From CAZJAH01 sp964544155 (GTDB lineage Bacteria; Bacteroidota; Ignavibacteria; Kapaibacteriales; UBA2268), in assembly GCA_964544155.1 (NCBI GenBank), contig CAZJAH010000014.1, positions 1 to 62,666 on the forward strand: 62,666 nucleotides of DNA, written 5' to 3'. The first letter of the stretch is position 1. The number at the start of each line of letters is the position of its first letter. The notes under the pieces are model-generated. The model searched no databases, was not told where the DNA came from, and saw nothing but the letters and a program-made list of their open reading frames with translations. Both the position numbers and the translations under genes were made by a program. Shown here one piece after another: positions 53,032 through 61,900 of the stretch.

Positions 53032-54237
53032 ATGAAGAGTTTGCAGAGTTATCATGGTATTGTTGATGATGAGATAATTCATAAACTTTATAAAACAGGG
53101 AAAAGGCTTTACAGTAAGCACATGCTGCATATAAATTCCACTTCCCAGGGGGGAGGAGTTGCTGAAATGCTAAATGCTTACGTACCGCTCATGAATGATA
53201 TAGGAATTGACGCGGGATGGAGAATTTTGCATGGCAATCCTGACTTCTTTGGAATTACCAAGAAATTCCATAATTCACTTCAGGGTGACAGCATTAACCT
53301 GACGGAAATGAAAAAGGGCATTTACACTGAAACATCAGAGATTTTTTCTTCATTTACTCATATAGGGCATGACTTTGTGGTTATTCATGACCCGCAGCCT
53401 CTTCCGCTTATCAATTTTTACCGAAAAAGGCAGCCCTGGGTTTGGAGATGCCATATAGATCTGTCACATCCGAACAGAACCCTGTGGGCATTTCTGAAAC
53501 AGTTTATTCTTAAATATGATATAGTTATAGTATCGCATGAGAATTATAAGCAGGATGACCTGCCGGTCGAGCAGAGAATTATCCATCCCGCGATTGATCC
53601 ATTGACATCGAAAAACAAAGACCTCACGGACAGGGAGATTAAAAGTACACTGAAAAAATTCGGTGTACCCATGGATAAGCCGCTTATTACGCAAATCTCA
53701 CGCTTTGACAAATGGAAAGATCCGGAAGGCGTGCTGGAGATTTTTAAAATTGTTAAACAAAAGATCGACTGCCGGCTTGTATTATGCGGAAATATGGCAA
53801 GCGATGACCCCGAAGGTATTGAGATATTTGAGGATATTCAGCATAAAGCCGCCGATATGATAGAATCAGGCGATGTAATACTTATTACCGCTGAGAACAA
53901 CTTCCTTGTGAACGCGCTCCAGAGAGCCAGTGCAGTTATTATTCAGAAATCCCTAAGAGAAGGATTCGGGCTTACAGTGACTGAAGCCCTCTGGAAGGGC
54001 ACTCCGGTAGTTGCTTCGAATATAGGAGGAATTCCGCTTCAGATCAAAGATGAGGAAAATGGCTATACGGTAACTCCCACAGATATTGGTGGTTTCGCAG
54101 AAAGAATTATCTACCTGCTTGAAAATGAATCCAAAGCAAAGGAGATTGGAGCCAGAGGCAAGGAACACGTACGCAAGCACTTCCTTATGACAAGGCTCAT
54201 TCTGGATTACATGAATCTTATGAATGATCTTGTGTAA
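53032..54237 (+). CDS. treT: TreT-like trehalose synthase (GT4 glycosyltransferase)
   Basis: 401 residues, GT-B fold of family GT4. The N-terminal motif HINSTSQGGGVAEMLNAYVPLM is characteristic of trehalose glycosyltransferring synthase TreT; other typical parts are HDPQPLPLI, WRCHIDLSHPN, and the nucleotide-sugar site SLREGFGLTVTEALWKGTPVVAS (about 303-325). TreT joins glucose from an NDP-glucose to free glucose, a reversible one-step route. It starts two nt after otsAB, so both enzymes come from one mRNA. Family assignment is good; the preferred nucleotide sugar and the physiological direction cannot be read from sequence. Confidence 0.87.
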   Translation: MKSLQSYHGIVDDEIIHKLYKTGKRLYSKHMLHINSTSQGGGVAEMLNAYVPLMNDIGIDAGWRILHGNPDFFGITKKFHNSLQGDSINLTEMKKGIYTETSEIFSSFTHIGHDFVVIHDPQPLPLINFYRKRQPWVWRCHIDLSHPNRTLWAFLKQFILKYDIVIVSHENYKQDDLPVEQRIIHPAIDPLTSKNKDLTDREIKSTLKKFGVPMDKPLITQISRFDKWKDPEGVLEIFKIVKQKIDCRLVLCGNMASDDPEGIEIFEDIQHKAADMIESGDVILITAENNFLVNALQRASAVIIQKSLREGFGLTVTEALWKGTPVVASNIGGIPLQIKDEENGYTVTPTDIGGFAERIIYLLENESKAKEIGARGKEHVRKHFLMTRLILDYMNLMNDLV

Positions 54238-54335
54238 ATTGGGATTGGCCTTGATCTTTGGTAAAGCAGTATTCTAAAGAAATAAAAACAATTAAAAAAG
54301 CTACTAAAGTTATCAAATAACAAAAAGGCTCAAAT

Positions 54336-54377
54336 ATCAAAAAGGCTGTTTCTGAAATATCAGTTACAGCCTCTTTC
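54336..54377 (-). terminator. Terminator between treT and the DUF4252 gene
   Basis: AGGCTGT (54343-54349) and ACAGCCT (54366-54372), a 7-bp perfect stem with 16-nt loop. On the minus strand TTTTTGA follows, giving a good terminator for the ECF operon; on the plus strand CTTTC follows, so it may also act weakly for treT. Confidence 0.75.
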
Positions 54378-54397
54378 AATCAAAAAATGATCTTAAA

Positions 54398-54916
54398 TTA
54401 CTTGCCTTTAACTCCCTTCGGGAAAATGTTCATTTCCTCGGTGAGCGTCATCAGTTCTTTTAGTGTAAGATCGCCATTGATCACTATAAGGGTAGTCTTA
54501 ATATCATTTTTGGATATAAGGCAAAGTTCAGAGCTGCTGCTATTTTTTTCTTTGGCCATGAATTTTACGGCATTGCCTTTATCGTTTAATGACATTAGTT
54601 CTCTAAATTCACCAGCCGGGACGGCCTTATCCATTTCCTCGTGAATCTGCCTGACTTTGGGGTCATTCTTGCTCTGGGCGTTATATTCAATGATCTGAAT
54701 ACCCGATATCTTATCGAACAGAGCGCTGTTTTCGACATTTTCGCCTTCCTTCATCATGCTGAGCATATTTTTCGATATATTTACCACAGTGAAGCCTTCA
54801 TCGCCGGTGTATTTATCGATTATCTTCCGGACTTTCGGGCTCTGCGCGTTCAATGCCGATGTGGAAATTAGAACTATAAAAAATAAAAATAACAATTTTG
54901 TAAAATTATTGGCCAT
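54398..54916 (-). CDS. DUF4252 secreted protein of an ECF operon
   Basis: 172 residues from ATG 54916, preceded by a perfect AGGAGG; the longer frame is rejected because it starts inside the upstream gene. Signal peptide (about 5-24, ending ALNAQ). The mature part has the DUF4252 pattern: GFTVVNISKNMLSMM, then IIEYNAQSKNDPKVRQIHEEM and a closing helix ELMTLTEEMNIFPKG. The family is common in Bacteroidota and typically lies beside ECF sigma genes; no function is assigned. Last gene of a three-gene leftward operon. Confidence 0.85.
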   Translation of the reverse strand: MANNFTKLLFLFFIVLISTSALNAQSPKVRKIIDKYTGDEGFTVVNISKNMLSMMKEGENVENSALFDKISGIQIIEYNAQSKNDPKVRQIHEEMDKAVPAGEFRELMSLNDKGNAVKFMAKEKNSSSSELCLISKNDIKTTLIVINGDLTLKELMTLTEEMNIFPKGVKGK

Positions 54917-55430
54917 ATGATCCTCCTGTTTGAGTATTAATTTCCCGAAAATAGACATTGTAAGAGTTGAATTTGTTGACTCCTTCATTCATGTAATTCA
55001 GCTTTTGCAGAGAAACGGTGCCTTTTTCTAAATTATTTGAGACTGTAAATAAGGCATAGCGAGTATGCTTAATAATCTCATCCTTTGTAAGATCCTGCTG
55101 AGCTGTAAGATGGTTGTCAGTTGCCAGGCCATACCAGAGGCCGACAGTAATAAGAACCGCAGCGGCGGCGCCGCTAATATAGTAGTAAAGCCTGTTAATA
55201 GCGGCTTTAGGTTGTGTAGTCATGGCATTATCAGCCAATTGTCTGAACTTCTCATCGGAAATTCCTGCACTTACGAAGGAGCCATAAGCCATAAACTGTG
55301 CTTTTGCCGAAGATAATTCCGCCGGTATGCTATCGCTGTGAAAGAAATCTTCCAAAGCTTTTTCTTCTTCTATGCTGGTATCCGCATCATAGAATTTTTC
55401 CAAAAGCTGCTTAACCTGGTTTGTATTCAT
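54906..55430 (-). CDS. Putative membrane anti-sigma factor
   Basis: 174 residues: an N-terminal acidic helical domain (about 1-75, starting NTNQVKQLLEKFYDADTSIEEEKALEDFF, a pattern of small FCB anti-sigma-like proteins), a single membrane helix (about 86-104: ISGAAAAVLITVGLWYGLA), and a periplasmic part of about 70 residues. It overlaps the ECF sigma gene by 20 nt and the DUF4252 gene by 11 nt. Anti-sigma activity is inferred from position, topology and coupling; the ZAS zinc motif is absent. Confidence 0.65.
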   Translation of the reverse strand: MNTNQVKQLLEKFYDADTSIEEEKALEDFFHSDSIPAELSSAKAQFMAYGSFVSAGISDEKFRQLADNAMTTQPKAAINRLYYYISGAAAAVLITVGLWYGLATDNHLTAQQDLTKDEIIKHTRYALFTVSNNLEKGTVSLQKLNYMNEGVNKFNSYNVYFREINTQTGGSYGQ

Positions 55431-55926
55431 AATTGTAATCCGTAATTAACAATTCACGTATTTTTTTCCTCGCTCTTGATAAATGAACTCTGATATTATT
55501 TTCGGTTAATCCCGTAACATTAGAAATTTCTTTAAATTCAAGCCCTTCGATATCTCTAAGGTGAATTACCATTTTCTGCTGTTCGGGTAGCCTGGCAATG
55601 ATCTCATTTACGGCATTAACCGCGTCGTTAAGTTCCGTTTGCTTAGCCGGGCTGTCGGATGCTTCGGGCAAAATTTCTTCTTTTAATTCAAGTTTCTGCA
55701 TCTTTCTTTTCCGGATCATATCTATACAATGATTTCTCATAGCTGTCATCGCTGCTGCCTCGGGGTTCTGGTATTGCTCTAGTTTATCTCTTTTTTGCCA
55801 GAGTTTTGCCAATACATCCTGAAGTGCGTCTTCAGCTTCTTCCCTGTCACCTAATAATCTTAACGCAAACCGAAATAACTTATCCTTAATCGGCATCAGA
55901 ACCGACATGAAATCGCTTGCTTTCAT
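55411..55926 (-). CDS. ECF-type RNA polymerase sigma factor
   Basis: 171 residues. Region 2: LFRFALRLLGDREEAEDALQDVLAKLWQ (about 17-44); region 4: ARLPEQQKMVIHLRDIEGLEFKEISNVTG and the recognition helix NIRVHLSRARKKIREL. No region 1 or 3, as expected for an ECF sigma. Its own promoter region carries TGTAAC-N16-CGTCAT on the minus strand, suggesting autoregulation. From that motif transcription would start only a few nt before ATG 55926, so a downstream Met (55908 or 55896) could be the true start. Confidence 0.93.
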   Translation of the reverse strand: MKASDFMSVLMPIKDKLFRFALRLLGDREEAEDALQDVLAKLWQKRDKLEQYQNPEAAAMTAMRNHCIDMIRKRKMQKLELKEEILPEASDSPAKQTELNDAVNAVNEIIARLPEQQKMVIHLRDIEGLEFKEISNVTGLTENNIRVHLSRARKKIRELLITDYNYEYKPG

Positions 55927-55936
55927 TTTAACCTTT

Positions 55937-55964
55937 ATGACGTGATTAAATTACTGTCGTTACA
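55937..55964 (-). promoter_or_regulatory. ECF-type promoter motif TGTAAC-N16-CGTCAT
   Basis: Minus strand: TGTAAC (55964-55959), 16-nt spacer, CGTCAT (55942-55937), immediately upstream of the sigma gene. AAC in the -35 and CGT in the -10 are classical for ECF sigma factors; the position implies autoregulation. Confidence 0.65.
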
Positions 55965-56103
55965 AAAAAGTAATAAAATTTCTTATACGCTTGAAATGAT
56001 TGTTAAACATTTTAATTATAAACAAACCGGCAAGCAAAAAGATACAAAATTTTAACGAATTATTTACATGATAATAGAATTTATCGCTCATTTTCATAGT
56101 ATT

Positions 56104-56153
56104 AATAAGCAATCCTTTAAATTAACCTATCTTTAAAATAAGCCATCCTTTAA
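56104..56153. repeat. 17-bp direct repeat pair, 33-nt period
   Basis: AATAAGCAATCCTTTAA (56104-56120) and AATAAGCCATCCTTTAA (56137-56153) differ at one base. They lie about 180 nt upstream of the ECF sigma start codon. Confidence 0.7.
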
Positions 56154-56228
56154 GCAAAACGCAATTTATTATTCTACTATTCCCCGGATTGCGCAAAACT
56201 CTAATATAATTATGTTTAACAAAAAAAA

Positions 56229-56336
56229 CCATGCTTTAATTGAATAAAAATCGCTTTTTATACCTGTTCAAACTAAAGCATGGAAGAAAGAATAAACTAA
56301 AGAAAGAATATAAACTAGAGCATGGAAGAAAGAATA
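56229..56336. repeat. Small tandem array with an inverted copy of its core
   Basis: AAACTAAAGCATGGAAGAAAGAATA at 56270-56294, a shortened unit AAACTAAAGAAAGAATA at 56294-56310 lacking CATGGAAG, and AAACTAGAGCATGGAAGAAAGAATA at 56312-56336. CCATGCTTTA at 56229-56238 is the reverse complement of TAAAGCATGG inside unit 1. Located downstream of the HmuY-like lipoprotein stop. Confidence 0.8.
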
Positions 56337-56365
56337 GATTTAATTATTTGTTTTTAAAATACAAA

Positions 56366-57391
56366 CTAAAGCTTTTTAAATTTAAAGACAGGATGGCCTT
56401 TTTCTCCGCTTTCATTATAAAAATCAATAAAATGCAGCTTATAGTAAAATCCTTCTACATCATTGAGCAGGAATATCATTTGAGAATTTATAACATAAGA
56501 GCCCGAGTCTTCCAGATCGAACCACTTCCAGTCGTGGCCGATGGAGTTATGGGCATCGGAAAATTCCACACTGTCAATATCAGACATGCTTACATCTTCA
56601 AAGGGCTTATGGGATATCATCGCTGCCTTGCAGTATTTGGGATTAAGCAGGGCTCCGGTTACTATATAGCGCATACTGTCTATCCGGCTGCCTTCATTGT
56701 AATAAAGCAGTTCTGTATATTTGCTGAATAAAATATCCCATGACTGCTGTTGTGGCTCTATATCCTTTATTTGTCCGCCATTATCGAGTGCAAGATGGAC
56801 AAATATTTTTTCCGGATCTTTTTCTACTTTGATTTCATGGCTTATATCTTCTTTGAATTTCCGGAATTTTACTAAATAGCCTTCATCAAATCCGAGTATC
56901 TGCAACTTTGCTGTGCCGATATCCCTGCCATTTTCGTCCTTACCGAGATCTAGCAGATAAACCTCATTTTTGGAAACAACCGATCCGCTTTCAAGCTGCC
57001 ACCATGTGCCGAAAGCGGTAGTATCCAGCCTGCCGTCAGGGGCGTCATACTTCCATTCATAATCTTCGATCGAGGAAATATTATCATCGGAAATATCATC
57101 GAAGTTCATGCTTCCTGTATTAAAAAGCCTCATGAACTTAGCGGTGTTGAGTTTTATATGGTAAGAATCTTTAGCACATTCAAAAGCAAGGTCCCACAGC
57201 ATATAATCATTGGACTTAATAATGGAATTGCTGCCCAGGTCATAGTATATCTGATAGGTATAATCAGGCCCCATCGGCACGGTGCCTGTTTGCGCGTCGC
57301 CCCTGTCGTAAGGGGCAACAGGCTCCTCTTTTTCGAAGCAGGAGCCCAGGCCCATCATTATAATTAGCAAAAATAATGCTTTAATTTTCAT
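56366..57391 (-). CDS. HmuY-like lipoprotein
   Basis: 341 residues. Lipoprotein signal with lipobox LGSC (C18). The rest has the look of the HmuY family: GPDYTYQIYYDLGSNSIIKSNDYMLWDLAFEC near the start, IKLNTAKFMRLF, and a repeat of the pattern further on (QQQSWDILFSKYTELLYYN). HmuY proteins of Bacteroidota bind heme on the cell surface and pass it to a TonB-dependent receptor. No receptor gene is nearby, so heme binding is an inference. It is immediately downstream (no gap) of a paralogue with a type IX sorting domain. Confidence 0.72.
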   Translation of the reverse strand: MKIKALFLLIIMMGLGSCFEKEEPVAPYDRGDAQTGTVPMGPDYTYQIYYDLGSNSIIKSNDYMLWDLAFECAKDSYHIKLNTAKFMRLFNTGSMNFDDISDDNISSIEDYEWKYDAPDGRLDTTAFGTWWQLESGSVVSKNEVYLLDLGKDENGRDIGTAKLQILGFDEGYLVKFRKFKEDISHEIKVEKDPEKIFVHLALDNGGQIKDIEPQQQSWDILFSKYTELLYYNEGSRIDSMRYIVTGALLNPKYCKAAMISHKPFEDVSMSDIDSVEFSDAHNSIGHDWKWFDLEDSGSYVINSQMIFLLNDVEGFYYKLHFIDFYNESGEKGHPVFKFKKL

Positions 57392-58675
57392 TTATTTTAC
57401 TATGAATTTTTCTGTTGATAAATCTCTGCCGTTACTTATTTTAATTATATAGCTGCCTGCAGGGAAGAATGCAGTGCTTATTTGCGCTTCACCGCTTATT
57501 AAGCCGTCGGCAAGCATTTGCCCCGTCATCGAGTATATCGTGAATTCGTTTTTGCCTGATTTATTCATGTTGATGTTTAGTCTGCCGCCTCTTTCAACTA
57601 TTGTGGGATAAACTTTGGGTACCACTCCTGAGGCATTATCTTCAACTGAAGTTGTGCCTGTATTGATATTAAAAAATACCTTGCCTTCGTCGTTAAGAAG
57701 TTCTCCTGTAGCCCTGACAAAACGCAATTTGTAAATATTTGGTTCCGGGTGGTTTAATGTATCGGCAGAAATATAGAATACCCTGTCATCATTGATCATA
57801 GGTGCCTCAGAAACAGCGTATTTTATCCATTTAGTGCCTATAGCAGTTTTGGAACCGGAAAAATAATCCTGGTTGTATTCCGGTGCTTCAGGCCATTCAC
57901 CTTCCGGAACATCATCAATCATCGATGATTTGACATTGGCATTCTGGATTATACCTACATAATTATACGCCGCGTAATCTTCGCTTTCCGAGCCATACTT
58001 TGTAAAAGCGAAGTGCCAGTTGTATGAATCGGGTTCGTAGTCATTCAATGCTTCATTGTTTTCTAATGAGAAATAACCAAAGTTTTTATCCTCGTAGTTT
58101 TCTTTTTTCATGGTTGCGGTTATTTCATCAGTACCATCAGGATTAGCCCATTTGAATGTATAGACCCCGCTTCTGAGTTCTTCAATAAGAATTTTCTTAA
58201 CGCTGCCGTCAGCCAGCTTGATTATAAAAACAGCGTCACCCAGTACATAATGCGTTGCCATAGAGTAATATCCCCAGCCGTAACTGTAATCAGGATTTGA
58301 TTGGCCGTCTTTACCCATATTGAAAGCACCAAGATAGCAGTGATCGGGATCATTATGCCAGCGTGTAAAATTCTGTTGATAATCGGTAGTATCTATGTCA
58401 TCCTCGTACGTTTCGAATGATGAATTAGGGATATGATATAGTTCTATTCCTTTGGCTTCATTTATCAAAATACCCGCGTTCATTCCTGATTGGAAAGCAA
58501 TGTCCCAGGCAATCAGTGGCTCGGATTTAATCATTCCGTTTTCAGGATGGTACCAAACCGTCAAGTCATAGTCGGCGCCAATTTCAACTGAATCGGTCGG
58601 CACCGGCAGTTGGGCGTTTAATGAAACAAAGCCGAAAACAGTTATCAGAGCTATATTTAGTAATGATTTTTGCAT
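57392..58675 (-). CDS. HmuY-like protein with type IX secretion sorting domain
   Basis: 427 residues. Signal peptide (about 4-22, FGFVSLNAQ). The region 28-345 repeats the HmuY-type pattern of its neighbour: IGADYDLTVWYHPENGMIKSEPLIAWDIAFQS, INEAKGIELYHIP, later DSYNWHFAFTKYGSE and YNYVGIIQN. The last 75 residues, with VVPKVYPTIVERGGRLNINMNKSG, FTIYSMTGQML and AGSYIIKISNGRDLSTEKFIVK, are a type A T9SS C-terminal domain. It is therefore probably a type IX cargo at the cell surface, working beside the lipoprotein paralogue. First gene of the leftward pair. Confidence 0.8.
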   Translation of the reverse strand: MQKSLLNIALITVFGFVSLNAQLPVPTDSVEIGADYDLTVWYHPENGMIKSEPLIAWDIAFQSGMNAGILINEAKGIELYHIPNSSFETYEDDIDTTDYQQNFTRWHNDPDHCYLGAFNMGKDGQSNPDYSYGWGYYSMATHYVLGDAVFIIKLADGSVKKILIEELRSGVYTFKWANPDGTDEITATMKKENYEDKNFGYFSLENNEALNDYEPDSYNWHFAFTKYGSESEDYAAYNYVGIIQNANVKSSMIDDVPEGEWPEAPEYNQDYFSGSKTAIGTKWIKYAVSEAPMINDDRVFYISADTLNHPEPNIYKLRFVRATGELLNDEGKVFFNINTGTTSVEDNASGVVPKVYPTIVERGGRLNINMNKSGKNEFTIYSMTGQMLADGLISGEAQISTAFFPAGSYIIKISNGRDLSTEKFIVK

Positions 58676-58963
58676 CTATATGATCCTTTATGTTTAAAAA
58701 TAAACAGAAAATTTAGCCTAAATTAAGAAATTTTATAGCTATCGCAAAAAAATGACTGTTAAGCGTTGATAATATTTTTAGTATATTGTTTACTATCTTA
58801 ATAAAAAGCCGTCCTAATGCCATATTTTGGACATTTTCCCTCTAATTATTAAGAATATGATCAGTAAGTCCTAAGGGTATTGAAAATTTTAAATAAAAAA
58901 ACTTATTTTACGTAAATTAGACGGGTTATTTTAATTTTTATATAAACACGCGGATAATTGCTT

Positions 58964-61900
58964 ATGCTTAAGAAATTCTTTATCAGTATTGTTATTTCAA
59001 TAATTGCTTTTAATTTATTGAGTGCTGAAGAAGCCCGGATACTGCGCTATCCCAACGCATCTGATACGCATATAACATTTGCTTGTGCCGGCGATATTTA
59101 TACCGTTCCGATTCATGGAGGCCTTGCAAGGAGGATTACTTCACACAAGGGGTTAGAAATGTATCCGAGGTTTTCTCCGGATGGCCGGACAATAGCATTT
59201 ACCGGCGAATATGACGGCAACCGTGAAATATACACTATACCCATGGAAGGCGGTGTGCCCCAACGGGTGACATACAGCATGGATATTCCCGACCTGCCGG
59301 AAAGAATGGGGCCGGATAAGATCATCATGCAGTGGATGGATGACGGCGAAAGGATCCTTTACCGAAGCCGCGCCGAAAGCTGGAATGGGCTTGTTGGAAA
59401 TCTTTATTTTACTGATAAAGATGGCGGTATGCCCGAAAAACTGCCCGTGCCAAAAGGCGGTTACGCCTCGCTATCGCCCGACGGAAAGCTAATGGCTTAC
59501 AACCGGATTTTCCGCGAATACCGTACATGGAAAAGATACCGCGGCGGCCAGGCCGACGAGATTTGGCTATATAATTTCGAAACTGAAGAACTTAAGCAGC
59601 TCACAGATAATCCCGCTCAGGATATTATTCCCGTAATTTATAAAAGAAAAGTGTATTTCCTTTCCGACAGAGACAGCATTATGAATATCTTTGCTTATGA
59701 TATGGATACTGAGCAGATAAGCAAAGTAACTAATTTCAAGAAATACGATGTGAAATTCCCATCAGGAGGGAAAACCCACATCGCCTTTGAGAACGGCGGT
59801 TTTATCTATCTGCTGAACCCGGCTAATGAGCAGGTAACAAAAGTCGAGATACAAATCGCGGAAGATTATCCTTACTCGCGTGACGGAATCATCAGCGTTA
59901 AGGATAACATTCATTCATTCGGTATAAGCCCGGACGGCAAACGTGCCCTGTTCGGGGCCAGAGGTGAAATATTCACTGTACCCGCTGACAAAGGATATAC
60001 CAGAAATTTAACGGAAAGCTCAGGCAGTCATGACAGGAATCCGCAGTGGTCGCCGGACGGGAAATGGATTGCATATATTAGCGACCGTACCGGAGAAGAT
60101 GAGATTTATATTTCTAAAGCTGACGGATCAGGCGAAAAGCAGCTTACAGATAACGCGCAGTCATACAGGTTCGGCCTTAAATGGTCGCCCGACAGCAAGA
60201 AGATACTGACTTCTGATAAGCTTATGAACCTTTATCTAATCGATGTGGAATCCGGTGGTGTGGAAACAATCCGTCATTCCAAAGTTTGGGAAATAACTGA
60301 TTACTCCTGGTCGCCGGATAGCCGATGGGTTGTTTATACGGATTATCTCTTTAATTTCCGTACCCCTGTTATTTATTTGTATTCACTGGAAAGCGGTGAA
60401 GCAACTCAAATCACCGACGGTTTTTATCAGTCGATGAACCCTGTTTTTACTCCGGGAGGGAATTATATACTCTTTATTTCTAACAGGTCATTCCAACCAA
60501 CAATTGGTGAATTTGAGTACAACTATGTTTATGATAATATGTCTAAAATATATGGCATAACACTTAAAAAAGGCCTGATGAACCCCTTCACAAAATTTGA
60601 AGATGCAGCGGGAAGTAAAGAAGATGATGATGATGAAAATGGCAATTGGAGCAAAGAAAAAGCTGATAAAGCTCTTGAAAATATTGAAATCGAACTTGAA
60701 GGAATAAAAGAAAGGATTTTCGAATTTCCCGTGCCGGCAGCGAATTACGGCTCTCTCAATCCCGTGAAAGGCCACAAGCTCTATTATGCCAAGTGGGGGC
60801 CGGGCGAAAAAAGGCATTTAAGAGTATTTGATTTTAAGAAAGAAAAAGATTCCAAACTGGGGGATATTGCTGACTTCAATATTTCAGCCGACGGTAAGCA
60901 TATTATCTATAAAAAAGACAAAGACTATTACATAACAAAGCTTAGTAAAGAGTTCAAAGAAGATAAAGGCAGGCTTAAACTCGACGATATGAAAATGGTC
61001 CTCGACCGCTCTGCTGAATGGCGGCAGATATTCAATGAGGCATGGCGCCAGATGAAGTACTTCTTCTACGATCCCGGCATGCATGGTTATGACTGGGACG
61101 GCATTCGCGAGCTTTATTCGCCTCTGGTTGATCATGTGCGTCACAGGGCTGACCTGACTTATATAATGGGCGAAATGATCGGCGAACTGAACGTTGGCCA
61201 TGCATACGTTGGCGGCGGCGACTTACCGGAAATTGATAAAACCCCTATCGGGCTCCTTGGCGCGGAATTTGAGCTTCACACTGAATCAGGCTATTACAGG
61301 ATAAGCAAATTATACGAAGGCCGTAATTGGGAAGAAAAAACAAGATCACCGTTAACCGGGCCGGGAATGGATATTAAGCATGGCGAATATCTGATTAGTA
61401 TAGACGGGAAAAAGCTCAGCGCTGAAAATACACCCTACAAAATGCTTGTGGATAAGGCGGGCGAATATGTGCGCCTTGAAATAAATGACAGCCCTTCAGC
61501 CGAAGGCTCAAGGACTTATGACGTAAAAACCATTAAGCGGGAAGACGAGCTTCGCTACCTTAACTGGGTAGAACATAATCGCCGATATGTGGATTCTGTT
61601 ACTGGCGGAAGGGTAGGATATATACACGTGCCTGACATGATGCCCGATAACGGCCTGAACCAGTTTGTGAAATACTTCTACCCGCAGACAAATAAAGAAG
61701 CACTTATCATTGACGACAGGTATAACGGCGGCGGCAACGTGTCACCGCTCATTACAGAAAGGCTTCGCCGCATGCTGGCTGTTGCCAAGCATGCCCGCAA
61801 CCAGGAAGTGGTATTGACCAATCCCGATGCTGTGATGACCGGGCCCCTAGTATGCCTTATAAACGAGCAGTCTATGTCTGACGGCGATCTTTTCCCGTAT

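Larger units (their letters stand above)
55965..56365. other. AT-rich intergenic region with small repeats
   Basis: No gene. It holds two near-identical 17-bp direct repeats (56104-56120, 56137-56153), a CCATGCTTTA/TAAAGCATGG inverted repeat (56229-56238, 56274-56283) and a three-unit tandem array (56270-56336). A 163-codon plus-strand frame at 56240-56731 is an artefact of the array and the antisense of the next gene. Confidence 0.6.

Noticed and set aside
56240..56731. 163-codon plus-strand frame
   Set aside because: Its first third is the tandem array and the rest is antisense to the HmuY-like lipoprotein.
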